Shown here: in pieces, positions 1 to 11,740 of the stretch
Layout: every line of letters begins with the position of its first letter
Numbering within the stretch: position 1 is the first letter of the stretch
NCBI GenBank assembly: GCA_030295235.1
Contig: AP026141.1
Coordinates: 620,001 to 684,000 of the forward strand
Source of the DNA: Fistulifera solaris
Taxonomy: Eukaryota; Bacillariophyta; Bacillariophyceae; Naviculales; Stauroneidaceae
Length of the DNA: 64,000 nt
Direction: 5' to 3'
Program-made: the position numbers and the translations under genes
Notes under the pieces: model-generated
What the model was told of the DNA's origin: nothing
Database searches by the model: none
What the model saw: the letters and a program-made list of their open reading frames with translations, nothing else

Positions 1-163
1 TCCAGCTGAACGTATCCTCTTCGGCAAAAACGCTGTGTGCTGCGACTGCGAAAGGAGATTCGACATTGAAAGGTGCAGGGATAAGGGCTAAATGACGTTC
101 GAAGTGGAGAATCAAGACAGTAATTCGACGTTTCTTTCAAACATGTGTTTCACTTACACGCTA
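1..163 (-). other. Open frame leaving the left edge, possible exon
   Basis: On the minus strand a frame is open from about 163 down to base 1 and would continue outside the window. It has no in-frame ATG. The translation (ending ...FAEEDTFSW at the edge) is not recognisable. It could be an exon of a gene lying to the left, or chance. Between it and about 580 I see no gene. Confidence 0.15.
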
Positions 164-579
164 CAACAAAAAGAACTAGTAGCGGGAGATTCTGGATTCG
201 AACAATCATAGCTCTGTCAAGGTGTTATGATGCTGATGATTGAAAACGTTTGTCGAGAGAGATTTTTGTCCGGATCGCACAGAGCGTCGAAAAATGAAGG
301 GCCAGCGAAAACGCTGATGACGAAACAGGCGGAATAGCCTACATAAAGAAGAATAGTGCCATTTAGAAGCGAATACCAATGACTGCATCACTTATGTCCT
401 ATGACCCGAAAGTGGGAAGAATGAGGCCCTATGCATTTTCTGAATATAATAATTGGCTGACGACGACTCAACACTCAACTCGTTTGCAGTCCCGACTCCC
501 GACCGTGTCGACAGTGTCGACAGCATGCAATAAATGAAAGAGAGCATGATGAAACGAAAGTAACAAGAAATTCCAATAG

Positions 580-1130
580 CGAACAGTTGCAATTCCGGTA
601 ATTCTGGAAAATCGGTGATTGCCGTCAAACAGAATTTCTATAACTTTCCAGAAATTCTGGAATTGGTGTTTGCGATCGTAGCAAAACTTTTCGGTCGTTC
701 CAGAAAATTTAATATCGATGTTTGCGATCATACAGAAATATTGCGGCCGTTCCAGGAATTCTGGAATCGGTTTGTGCGATCATACAGAAATTCTCTGGCA
801 TTTCCAGAAATTCTGGAAAATCGGTGATTGCCGTCAAACAGAATTTCTGTACCACTCCAGAAATTCTGGAATTGGTGTTTGCGATCATAGCAAAACTTTT
901 CGGTCGTCCAGAAAATTTAATATCGATGATTGCGATCATACAGAAATATTGCGGCCGTTCCAGGAATTCTGGAATCGGTTTGTGCGATCATACAGAAATT
1001 CTCTGGCATTTCCAGAAATTCTGGAAAATCGGTGATTGCCGTCAAACAGAATTTCTGTACCACTCCAGAAATTCTGGAATTGGTGTTTGCGATCATAGCA
1101 AAACGTTTACGTCGATCCAGAAAATAACAT
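580..1130. repeat. Tandem array of a 208-bp unit with CCAGAA palindromes
   Basis: About two and a half copies of a 208-209 bp unit. The landmark ATTCTGGAAAATCGGTGATT occurs at 601, 810 and 1018. Inside each unit are near-perfect palindromes of the form TTCCAGAAATTCTGGAA (646-662, 802-818 and variant 750-766) and several CAGAAATTCT or CAGAATTTCT remnants. The array lies just downstream of the first transporter gene. The open frames through it shift from copy to copy and look non-coding. Confidence 0.9.
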
Positions 1131-1185
1131 GCTACCGCGTTACGGTGAATAACGTCGCAGTAATCTATTGTGTTAACTTTGACTA

Positions 1186-4100
1186 TCACTTTCTGTCAGC
1201 TTTGCGAGCCGACGCATGGCTGGCTTCGAGCAGTCGAAAAGCAATTGATGCGACCAAAATGATCGCACTTCCAAGCCAGCTAATATACCACTCAAAGACA
1301 CTCAAGAAAAGAATGCTGGCTACCCACAGCACAATCTGTAACGGCGTACCCATTTTTAAAAAAGTCGGTGTACTTGTAACCTCCCGGTCCGTAAATCAGC
1401 AAGTTTGTCGTATAACCATAAGGTGTCATGAAACTTGCGGAAGCACCAGCATGAGAGCGTAACTCATCAGAGATCGATCAATACCCGCACTTTCCGCAGC
1501 ATTCATGGCAACAGGGAAGAGCAAAGCAGCAGCGGCGTTGTTTGTCAAGACACTGCTGATCAAAAACGTCGCAAAATAAACTGCACCTAACAAACCTGCA
1601 TCGCCGATTCCCATCGCAGTGCCAACGTCGACAAGGAAATTTGCAATAATGTCTGCGACACCTGAGTTCATGAGAGCTGTACCGATACCGAACGCCGACG
1701 CAATGATCACGTAAATATCCCAGTTGACTGAGTCTCTGGCCTCCTGCTCCGACATAATTCCGATTGCCACCATGCAAAAAGAAGCAACAAGACCACAAAC
1801 AACCAACTCTGCTACACCGGCGGAGAATACAGCCAACATCGTCACGGTGATAATGAGGGCTGGAATAAGCAACGATAGACGAGGAGGGGCCGAATCTTCA
1901 ACCTCTGCGAGCAGTGCAAACGACCGGTCATGTTCAGCGGTTTTCGTTATAAAAGACGGACCGGCTTCGAGCAACAAAACATCACCGGCTTGCAATTTAA
2001 CTTGACCGGGATGATCATGAACTCGTTTCCCTTCGCGGTGGACGGCAATAACAGCTGCACCATAGCGCGAGCGGAAACGCATTTCCTTGACAGTGTGACC
2101 AACCAAGGCACCGTTGCGAGCCACAACGGCTTGCACTAGACGACGATCGAATATCTTGTCCTCAATCTTTCCGACTTCTTTACTTTCATACGAACGCAAT
2201 CCAGGAATCTTACGCAAATCACCAACGGACGCGGCACTTCCGCTGAACCAGAGAATATCACCCTCTTGAAGTGGGTCATCTTTCGTAATCGCGACCATCG
2301 AGAAATTTTGGACACTGTTCTTATCACTCTGAGACAACGCATCGTTCACGCTTGATTTGCCACCTTGCACCTTGCAAACGCCACCAGGAGTTGGGCGATC
2401 AATCGTTACAAGATAGATTCCAGGAAGCCTAGTGATGGCAAGCTGATTGGCAGTCTTGCCAATAAAACCTGATTTCTCGGCAACCGCCATAGCTGTTAAG
2501 AATTCACGCGTCTCTCCAGACTGTGGCGTCAACACCTGCAGATCTTTCCAAGCGGCTTCGACAACGGCGGCATGTTCCACGTCCCCGTCGAAATCGTCAG
2601 CAGCTGCAGCGTCATTCGTCTTGTTCCCACGTTTAGCGGCTAACTTTCCAAGACTTAATGCTGATCCAGATTTTGAAACAGCTTTCTCCTCCAGATAGAA
2701 GTCAGCCGGTGGGTCGAGAAGTAGCGGAGAGCCTTCCTTGGCTTGCAGCACAAGCACATCACCTTCTTGGAATTGATTTCCCGGATCGACGACTAGCGCG
2801 GCCTTGTATAAATGGTTAAAATTAATTTCCGAGGCCATCTTTCCCTCCAAACGTGAACCTTTGCGAACTTGGGCGCGTAACACACGTAGACCTCGTTGCT
2901 TCGCAACGCCTCCATCGGCAGATAACAATGCATTCAAGACACTCCAGATTTGATCCAAGTCCGGTAAATCCTCTACTTGAATGGCCTCTGTACGCCAGAT
3001 GGAAAGTGAACGACTGCCTCGGACCGCAGCCTCCGTGTGGCGCAGCTCCAGGCCCAGTTTCAGCAAACCCTTCGAAATGTCCAGCAATAGACCCGGACGG
3101 TCGGGAGCATCCACACCCACCACAACAATGTCTCCATCCATACTCACAACGATACTGGCGGGAGCGCCTTGCATACCTGGATCGCCTTCTTTATCTCCGC
3201 GAATCACGTCTGTCATTCGGTGAATACTGCGCAAGCGTTCTTCATCGTCAGCGTCCAGCAGAGACTCCTTCGTGGTACCAACTTGAAGGCCTATTAAATT
3301 CTTGCCAGGATTAACAACGTCTTGTTCTGTTACGAAGGTAGTGTTATCGACCCCTCCCGGTGCGTCTTTGATTTCAGTCTCGTTCGTGACCATTTCGAGG
3401 CCGTGCTCTTCACAAAAGTCACCGAAGGACTCCACTAGGCCAGTAAAATAAAGGGTATCTCCGGCGTTCACCACAAAGTCTCTTGACACGGCACGGTGGA
3501 TGTTTCCGGTCTCCGCACGAAGGACACTGACCAAGTAGATGCCGCCCGTATCACGCAATCCACTGCGCTGGACCGTTCGTCCGGCCGCGGGCGACCATGC
3601 CGTAACACGGGCACCCAACAAAATGGCATCCTGATCATCTTGTTCAATTTTTCCGGGTAACAGATAGGGACTGAACAAAATGACATAGGCGATCCCCACC
3701 ATGGCCACGGGCACTCCGTACACACCCAAATCAAACAAACTAATCGGCACTTCATCCCCATATCGATCTTCGAGAAGACCTGTCACCACCAAGTTGGTCG
3801 ACGTACCGATCAAAGTACATGTTCCTCCAAAAATACTTCCCCACGAAAGTGGAATGAGCAATTGCTGCTTGGGAAGACCGATATTCTTGGCCCAGCGCTG
3901 AATGATCGGTAGCATCACGACGACAATCGGTGTATTGTTCAAAAAAGCACTCACAATTGTGATGGGAATTAAAATACGCAACTGCGCACTCGCAATGCTC
4001 TTGGGGGATCCCAGTAATTTAGCCATGTACCAATCGAGTGCGCCCGTTTTCGAAATCCCTTCCGCAACAACAAACAGCACCATCACGGTAATGAGACCGG

Positions 4101-4362
4101 TATTCGCAAAGCCCGCGAGACCTTCCTTGACGGTAATAATCCCCGCCACCATGAACATAGTCATGGCAATGAGCATAATATGATCGGCACCAATGCGATC
4201 GGTGATGAGAGCGGCAAACATGACGACAATGACTACCGACGTGTACACAATTTCCCAGGTTTCGTCATCTTCTTTCGTTTCGGTGGCTTCCTCTAAATGC
4301 CGCTGATGCGCGCCGCAGGGACCGTACGACGAAGAGACTTCGTCGAATTGAAAAGGGAACAT
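1186..4362 (-). CDS. SLC13/SAC1-like ion transporter with RCK_C and ACT domains, copy 1
   Basis: Membrane transporter of the SLC13/DASS-ArsB superfamily, closest in layout to the sulfate/sodium transporters SAC1 and SLT of Chlamydomonas. An N-terminal membrane half (about residues 35-240, with [11 protein letters not shown] and [12 protein letters not shown]) and a C-terminal half (from about 830, with [13 protein letters not shown]) flank a large cytosolic insert. The insert holds about four RCK_C-like (TrkA_C) segments and an ACT domain near residues 400-450 ([17 protein letters not shown]). The substrate is inferred only: sulfate or another anion. The start is ATG 4362, matching the paralog's MFPL start. 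Two indels break the end: a base missing from the CC at 1446-1447 and an extra base in the T run at 1353-1357. Repairing them restores the family motif [15 protein letters not shown] and a last membrane segment, with the stop at 1186-1188. It is in tandem with the next gene. Confidence 0.85.
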
Positions 4363-4950
4363 GATGAAATATAATTGCGTAAAAGACAAGTCAGAGGAAT
4401 GATGAGCAAATGGTATGCAAGATCTCCGCTTCGCAATACTGTTGCCTTTTTTAGGTGAGGCGACGATGGAGGGAGGAGCTCGTTCTCTCCGTAGTGATGC
4501 GTAGAATTTCTACGCAGAAGTAGAGCGACGGAAACGGTTTGCAGCTTGACACGATAGACGTCAGCGAAACGTAAAACAATTGCACATCCTGTACTTCTGT
4601 CTGTCGTACAGGTTACTCTTCTATGTCTTCGTTTGTACACACAGATTCTCACCCAACGGTCGACTTTTTCACCTTTCTCATGGACATAGCCTTTTTTGTA
4701 AACACGAACCAACCCTTTCTACAGATCACATACTTGTAGTTGTATTGCTTATCTCAGATCCCAGTAGTTTATCTTCTCATCCCTAACAAACTGTTTGAAA
4801 GAGCAAGCCTTCGCGGGTGGCGGCTGACTGAGTCGCTCACTATTAGTTGACGCAATGCCGATCGGATGAAGGAAAATGAAAAACAAGAGATAACCTTCGA
4901 CTGACAAAATGATCAAGAGTTTTCATTAAAATAACTTATTTTGTTGCAAG
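4363..4950. other. Intergenic region between the two transporter copies
   Basis: It holds the promoter side of copy 1 and the 3' end of copy 2, both minus strand. It is AT-rich. I see no gene or repeat here. Confidence 0.5.
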
Positions 4951-7900
4951 TTACTTGGCTTTGCCATCATTCTTTTGACGAGAATCACCCAGAAGACGGA
5001 ACGCCGCAACAGCAACCAGGATGACGGCACTGGCAATCCAGCTAATGTACCAATCCACGACAGTCAAGAACAAGACACCACAGATCCACAACAACAGTTG
5101 CAAGGGGACGCCAAAGCGAACAAAGTCACCAAAGGTGTATCCTCCAGGTCCATAAATCAACAAGTTTGTGGTATAACCATAGGGAGTCATGTAATCCGAG
5201 GCGCTCAACATCAGTGCATAACTCATCAAAGATCGATCAATACCAGAGGTGTCCGCGACGTTCATGGCAATCGGGAACAACAAGGCAGCTGCTGCGTTGT
5301 TCGTCAAGACACTGCTGATCAGGAAGGAAGCAAACATGATGGCTCCTACCAATCCCGCATCACCGAGGTTGATCGCTGTGCCAATGTCGATCAAGAAGTC
5401 CGCTAGAACGTCCGCTAGACCCGAATTCATCATACCGGTACCGATACCGAAAGCGGATCCGATAATGACGTAGATATCCCAGTGGAGTGAATCACGTGCT
5501 TCTTGCTCGGACATGCAGCCAATGGCCACCATCACGAAGGACGCCAAAAGGCCACCCACGACCAAATCAATAAGTTCTGCGGTGTAGGTCGCCAACATTG
5601 CCGCGGTAATCAACACAGCCGGAATAATCAAACTCAGACGAGGAGGCGCCGAGTCTTCAACTTCGGCGAGCAAAGCGAATGACCTATCGTGTTCAGAGGT
5701 CCGGGAAAGAAATGTTGGCCCCGCTTCGAGCAATAACACATCACCAGCTTGTAACTTGATCTGACCCGGGTGGTCGTGAACTCTTTTTCCTTCGCGGTGA
5801 ACTGCAATGACGGCTGCTCCATAGCGCGAGCGGAAGCGCGCTTCCTTGACCGTGTGACCCACTAGGGCGCCACTTCGAGCAACAACGGCCTGCACCAGGC
5901 GACGCTCAAACACCGTATCCTCAATCTTTCCGACTTCGTCGCTTTCGTACGAACGCAAGCCGGGAATCTTACGCAAGTCACCAAGAGCCGATGCGCTTCC
6001 ACTGAACCAAAGAATGTCTTCTACTTGAAGCGGATCGTCTTGGGTGATAGCGATGGAGGACACGTGCTGGTCACTTCTGTCGAAGTCAGAAAGCGCCTTG
6101 TCCATACTAGTCTTGCCACCTTGCATCGTAAGGTTGGTTCCTGCTGATATTGGACGATCAATACTGACAAGGTAAACAGCGGGGAGTCTCGTGATACCAT
6201 GTTGATTAGCCGACTTTCCGACTAGGCCTGATTTATCAGCCACGGCCATGGCCGTCAAGAATTCTAGACCCTCCTCAGCTCGTGGTGTCACAACCTGCAA
6301 ATCTTTCCAAAGCGGCTTCCACGCCAGCGGCATTTTCAACGTCGCTTTCGTGGGAAGAAGAGGCTGCATCCCCGTCCATACGACCGGAACGCCCAGATAC
6401 TAAGCTTCGCAACACCGACTTTGAAGATGACTTGTCGTCCAGATTCTTATAGAAATCAGCCGGTGGGTCGATAAGAAGCGGAGAACCTTCCTTTGCTTGC
6501 AACACCAGCACATCACCTTCTCTCAAATGATTCTTCGGAACAACAACCAATGCAGCTTTGTAGAGCTCATTGAAGTCGAGTTCAGATGCACCTTTTCCCT
6601 CCAAGCGCGACCCCTTGCGAACCTGGGCACGAAGCACCCGCAAGCCTCTCTGCTTAGCGACACCGCCATCAGTCGAAAGTAGAGCGTTTAACACACTCCA
6701 GATCTTTTCCAAGTCGGGCAAATTCTCGGACTGGATGGTCTCTGTTCGCCAGATCGACAAAGAACGAGTACCCTTCACAGCTGCCTCCGTGTGATGCAGC
6801 TCGAGTCCAAGTTTCAACAAAGCTTTGGAAATATCCAGCATCAATCCGGGACGATCGCGTGCATTAACACCCACAACAACAACATCTTCATCCATGCTCA
6901 CGACGATGCTGGGCGGAGCACCTTGCATATCTAAGTCGGTGTCTTTCGCTCCCCGAATTAGATCCGTCATTCGGTGAATATTGCGCAAGCGCTCAATTTC
7001 GTCGGCGCCCAACAACGACTCCTTTGTGGTACCCACTTCTGTCAAATCCGTGGACGGGGCACTGTTGATCCCCTCTGTTTCATTCGTCAGAATTTCCAGA
7101 CCATGTTCCTCGCAAAACTCGCCGAAGGATTCGACTAATCCGGTGAAATAAAGAGTATCCCCAGCATTCAACACAAAGTCTCTCGAAACGGCACGGTGGA
7201 TGTTTCCGGTCTCCGCACGAAGGACGCTAACCAAATAAATACCACCCGTTTCACGCAAGCCACTGCGTTGCACGGTGCGTCCCGCTGCCGGAGACCACGC
7301 CGTGACGCGAGCACCCAACAGAATGGCATCATCCTCTTGTTCCAACTCTCCCGGAAGAAGAAACGGACTAAAAAAACAAAACGTACGCGATACCGATGAA
7401 CGCGAGCGGCACACCGAATTCTCCCAAATCAAACAATCCGATTTTGACTTCGTTTCCGTAGCGTTCTTCAATCAAGCCGGATACTACCAAGTTGGTCGAA
7501 GTACCAATCAAAGTGCAGGTACCACCGAAAATGGCAGCGAACGACAGCGGAATGAGCAACTGCTGTCGCGGCAAACGATTGTTTTTGGCCCACTGCAGGA
7601 TGACCGGCAGCATCACGACGACAATGGGAGTATTGTTCAAAAAAAGCACTCAAAAACGTAATGGGAAGTAGAATGCGAAGTTGTGCACTCGCGACGTTTT
7701 TCGGAGAACCGAGCAATTTGGACATGTACCAATCGAGTGCGCCCGTTTTCGAGATACCTTCCGCAACTACAAAGAGAATCATCACAGTGATCAAGCCACT
7801 ATTTGCAAAGCCCGCGAGACCTTCTTTTACGGTAATGATTTCCGCTACCATCAACATCGTCATAGTGATTAACATGACATGATCGGCTCCGATCCGCTCC

Positions 7901-8049
7901 ATCACGAGACCGACAAACATGAGAATCAATACGACGGATGCATAGGCAACTTCCCATGTTTCTTTCGGAGCTTCGGCTTCCTCTTCAAGATGACGACGAT
8001 GGACGTCGCAAAGACACTTTCCCGTGTCTTCGGTTGATAAAGGAAACAT
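4951..8049 (-). CDS. SLC13/SAC1-like ion transporter with RCK_C and ACT domains, copy 2
   Basis: Tandem paralog of the preceding transporter with the same order: membrane half, RCK_C segment, ACT domain (VNARDRPGLMLDISKALL), further RCK_C segments, membrane half. The C-terminus is complete (...RQKNDGKAK) and serves as the template for copy 1. Three homopolymer indels split the frame: an extra A in the 7-A run 7639-7645 (copy 1 has six A at the same codons, encoding FNNTPIVVV), an extra A in the 7-A run 7370-7376 (restores VLFFSPFLLPG), and an extra A in 6309-6311 (restores [11 protein letters not shown]). The ATG at 8049 is followed by a short acidic N-terminus and the first membrane segment. 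Anion transport is inferred from family membership; the substrate is unknown. Confidence 0.85.
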
Positions 8050-9080
8050 GATCTAGCAAAGAATGAAAGAAACAAAGCAATGGAGAACAGTTTTGTCTTT
8101 CTCTCTGTTTTTATGAAAACAAAGGGAGCCGTTGCCGTTTTTGTTGCTCCATCATCCATTATCATCAGCCGCGGAAAACGTTCAAGGACCTCGCAGTCGA
8201 TTTCTCCAGACAAACCGTGGTGCGCACTGGCAAGAAATATCTCCGAAGACCTCGTATATGCATTGTATCCATGTCTTGTCATCGTTGTTCTTTTGTTCTT
8301 TATACGGAAAGTAACGGTAAAATAACGCACATATAATCGGTCCGAAAGCAGTCACTGTCATAACACATGTACAGACAACAGACACCGACAAAGAGCCGAC
8401 CCGCGATCCGCGATAATTTAAATCACGAATCATCATCATTACCTATGGTACCGGTACGTACCAAAACGAGTTGTCAAGTCGCCACTTTGACCTCTGACCT
8501 AACACCTCTACCAGGTGTGGACGTTACTTCCTTGAAAAAAATAGAACAACTCAATCTGGTCTGAATGGCCATGTGTTCAACTGCAGTTTCGACGAAGCTT
8601 GATCTCCGTACCGTTGCTTGTGTATCTTGTTCGTTTCTGCAAAAACCACGTTCCTCAAATAATCACAAACATAGAATAGTGATGATTCGGTTCTCTTGTG
8701 GAAATAGGACATAAGCATAGTAAATTCTAAACATTTTGTTGTTGTAACGTTGCCTTTGGTGAACTATCATCCAGCAATGAACTAGCGGGAAGTTCGTTTC
8801 GAGGAATTGGATTTATGTAACCCGGTTTCAGACTAGAGAGGCAACCCCGAAGTAGCAGCCTTGCAATCCACCCTCAAAAAAGTTCGATATCAAGAAATAC
8901 AAAGTAGGGAGAAAACAGTAAGGTAACGTTTCGGCTTGAGTTGTAACGAGTGACAATAGGGGACCCACACGACAATATTATGCGCTATCACTCATCTTCA
9001 ACTACCAAGTTTCAACAAATCATAAGTTACACTCAACTATATGTCCGAAACATTTTCCTAGAAAGAGAAGTTATTGAACT
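8050..9080. other. Intergenic region, about 1 kb
   Basis: Only short overlapping open frames on both strands, none with family resemblance. It includes the upstream region of transporter copy 2 and the 3' flank of the V-ATPase gene. No repeat or RNA gene was recognised. Confidence 0.5.
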
Positions 9081-10008
9081 TTACTGCTCATCTGGGAAAA
9101 GAATAGCTCGGATCGATGGCAACAATTCTTCATACACCAAGTTCAGTCGACTCGCCATGGTGTTGTCGCAAACAATCTTTCCGTTCAAAGCCGTCAACAA
9201 GACCCCACCGTACGTGTTTTCTTGCAAATCTTTCGAACGATCCGTGTTCAACGTGACGACCGGTGAAGGGTCACACCCGACTCTCGCTTCAAAATATCGA
9301 CATATTCCTTCACGGCAGCCGGTAAGATCTTTTCCACGACCGCCACATCTTCCGAGCGACAAAAGATGACGACTTCATTCTCTTCAATCTTGATGAGACC
9401 CTGCACGATCAATTTTTGCAACAACTGCGGATAGTTCTGACCCCGAGCCACCACGGCGCAGCGGGCGCCCGCATCACTGATCAATTTGTTTAACAGATCG
9501 TCCCGAATTTTCATTTTCTTGACCCGCGTTTCACCAATTTCGGTCGAACGAGCGATGCGTTCTTGAATTTCCCGATCCTTTTCCTTTTTGGCGAAATCTT
9601 CCTGAATGGCCAATTTGGCCTCATGTACCAACGTTTGTTTCTCCAAGTTAAAGTCGTGTTCCGTCTAGAGGGTATTGAGTATGATGGGTAATGATAATTC
9701 ATACAAATGGGAGCAGGTAGGTTGGTAGGCGAAAAGAAAACACCGTTGATCAGAACGTAGACGAGGATAATAGGGTGAAAATTACAGAGTTCGCCAAATG
9801 AATCGAGAGGACAAAGAGAGATCAAGAAAAGGTAAAAGACGCGTGAGACTCTGTTTCGCTATCCGAGGTTTTCACTCTACAGCAGGGTAGAATAATCCCA
9901 TTATCGTCACATGCGGCGACGTACCTTGACACGAATTTCGTTGGCTTTTTCGTGAGCCTCTTGGAGAATAAAATTCACCATTTGTCGAATTTGATCTGCG
10001 GCTGCCAT
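9081..10008 (-). CDS. ATP6V1E: V-type proton ATPase subunit E
   Basis: Peripheral-stalk subunit of the V1 sector of the vacuolar proton pump, acting on the cytosolic face of endomembranes. Exon 1 (9925-10008) encodes 28 residues starting MAAADQIRQMVNFILQEA, the usual E-subunit helix. A 260-bp GT-AG intron (9665-9924, phase 0) leads to exon 2 (9081-9664), a charged coiled-coil helix followed by the globular C-terminal domain (GGVLLTALNGKIVCDNT and SRLNLVYEELLPSIR). A base is missing from the CCC run at 9276-9278. Adding one C joins ILKRESG to CDPSPVVTLNT. The restored length, about 222 residues, is normal for the family. Confidence 0.93.
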
Positions 10009-10579
10009 AGTTCCTTTTTATACGTTTCAAATAATAATAGTAAAGATAATACGAAAGTAATACGAAAGTTATTTCCTTTTCACAAGACAACTCTTTTGTT
10101 GCATCGCATGGGCGAAGGAAACGTGCGCGGCAACGGCTACTTTTGGAAGCGAACATGGTGCGAAAAAAAGAAAGCGGTTGGCGATGAATTTGTGTACACT
10201 GTGTGCCGGATTCGAAGGTTTGTATTTGGGCTCTACAGAGTTGAATAGGTTGTATACATCTTTATGAACGGAAACTGCTCATACAATGTAGCTCGTTCTG
10301 CTTTAAAAAGCCTTTAAGTAAGTAACCTCAAAGGTCATAGTGTATAGACAATAATGTAGATTACTTTTTCTTCACTTTCCGTTGACAGCCTCGACAGTCC
10401 GCAATGCGCAAAGCGGAGAAAGACGATAAAAGCGAGGTTGTTGCTGTTGTTATTGCAGGGTCTCATTAATCTTCCTGGAATCATTAGACTAGTAGATCAA
10501 GTCTTTCATTCATTTCTGAAATAATTCAAGACGAAACTGATAATACACTAAAAGTAAGGACACAAAATTAACAATTACC
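10009..10579. other. Divergent intergenic region
   Basis: Shared upstream region of the V-ATPase E gene (minus) and the PH-like gene (plus), so it probably holds both promoters. No convincing open frame or repeat. Confidence 0.5.
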
Positions 10580-11487
10580 ATGAGCGACCGACCTAAAGGA
10601 CCGCTGGGAATCGATCCTCTCAATTTTTCCGCATTCATGTTTGTCGTATTGGTGGCGTTCGTTCTTTATCTTTTATTACCACGAGGCATTCGAAAGCATT
10701 ATTTTGGTGCTTATCCAAAGCGACATGCTTGGTCGGCGCGGCCGAAAGCACGCAATGGGCGTCCTGCGTCGATTGGGGGCGGAATGGTAAGAAGTCATCA
10801 AAAGAGAAATAAATATCGGACGACAAACAGTATATCAGGTCTCATCTTTGCGATCTTTTATTCTCTTCCGTCTCACAGTCAACAACAGGAAGTGTTTCCA
10901 TACAATCGGCACCCTTTTCCTCACAAAGCACTTCACACAACAATGTCGATTACAATCCACAACAGCAACAGCAACAACGCCTCGAACAGAACGATGAAAT
11001 TGTCGTCAGTGCGGCGATGCAACAATTGCGCGATCCGGGAGTGTTAATTGTCGCCCACGGCAGTCGCGGCAAACCGAAAACAGTGCGATTGCAATTGACG
11101 GAAAGTGCCATTACGTGGCGGACGGAAACCCGCAAGAAACGAGAATTCAAACCCAAATTGGGCAAGCTGCATCAAGTGCCGTTGTCTCATATCATGTACG
11201 TCGATGTCGGAAAACAAACGACGGCGTTGCGGAGAGTCGAAAATGCGGCCGTCAGTGAAACGTTGTGTTTTTCCTTGCTCACCAAAGAAGGTTCACTCGA
11301 TTTGGAGGCCAACTCACAACGAGAACGGGATGCTCTCGTCTCGTGCTTTTCGTTGGTGTTGGATGAAGTGCACGCACAAAATTGGAGAGATATTTACCGA
11401 GGTCCGAGTAGTGATATGCCATCCTCCTTTGATGAAATGGATCCGAACGCGGCTGCCGCAGAAGACGTTATGATGAACAAAGTATAA
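10580..11487 (+). CDS. Membrane-anchored protein with PH-like domain
   Basis: Two exons: 10580-10786 and 10879-11487, with a 92-bp intron (GTAAGA...CACAG, phase 0), giving about 271 residues. A single hydrophobic helix near residues 14-35 (FMFVVLVAFVLYLLLP) anchors the protein. A Gln-rich linker follows, then a C-terminal segment of about 130 residues that reads like a PH or PH-like fold: alternating strands (TVRLQLTESAITWRT, LHQVPLSHIMYVDVG) and a final amphipathic helix (SQRERDALVSCFSLVLDEV) of the kind seen in phospholipase C PH domains. The PH assignment is inference from pattern only. The ATG at 10580 is the first in frame. Confidence 0.75.
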
Positions 11488-11509
11488 AAAACAAAATCAT
11501 TGCGTTCCG

Positions 11510-11740
11510 CGCCTTACGGCTCCCCCCGTTTCTGATGGTGCTGTTTGATGCGTAAAGTACATCTCTAAAGTATTTTTCTTGGTATAAATTTGACTTGTAA
11601 ACGTTCCAGTTTGGTTTCGCGTTGTTTCTGATGCCGTTTGATGCGCTAAATACATTTCTATAGTAATTTTGTGGTACTACTTGGATTTTACTTGTAAACG
11701 TTGCAGTTTGGCCTCGCGTTGTTTCTGTTTCCATTCGAGT
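11510..11740. repeat. Tandem duplication of the NSUN5 3' end
   Basis: The segment encoding the last residues of the NSUN5-like gene plus adjacent 3' UTR (about 11640-11740) has a diverged copy immediately downstream in gene direction (about 11535-11640). A further fragment sits near 11510-11530. Shared landmarks are TTTGATGCG, CTTGTAAACGTT and TCGCGTTGTTTCTG. On the minus strand the copy reads QRETKLERLQVK against QREAKLQRLQVK in the gene. Confidence 0.75.

Noticed and set aside
722-1462. A 246-codon plus-strand open frame running through the 208-bp repeat array
   Set aside because: It consists of repeat units read in shifting frames, continues antisense into the transporter 3' end, and has no conserved protein character.
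1186-8049. Calling the transporters (and the other broken genes) pseudogenes
   Set aside because: Breaks are single bases in homopolymers, the protein on both sides is conserved, and tandem paralogs show the expected run length.
8050-9080. tRNA or small structured RNA genes in the longer intergenic regions
   Set aside because: I looked for T-loop-like GGTTCGAATCC words with plausible flanking stems here and at 19.3-20.7 kb and found none by eye; tRNAscan-SE would settle it.
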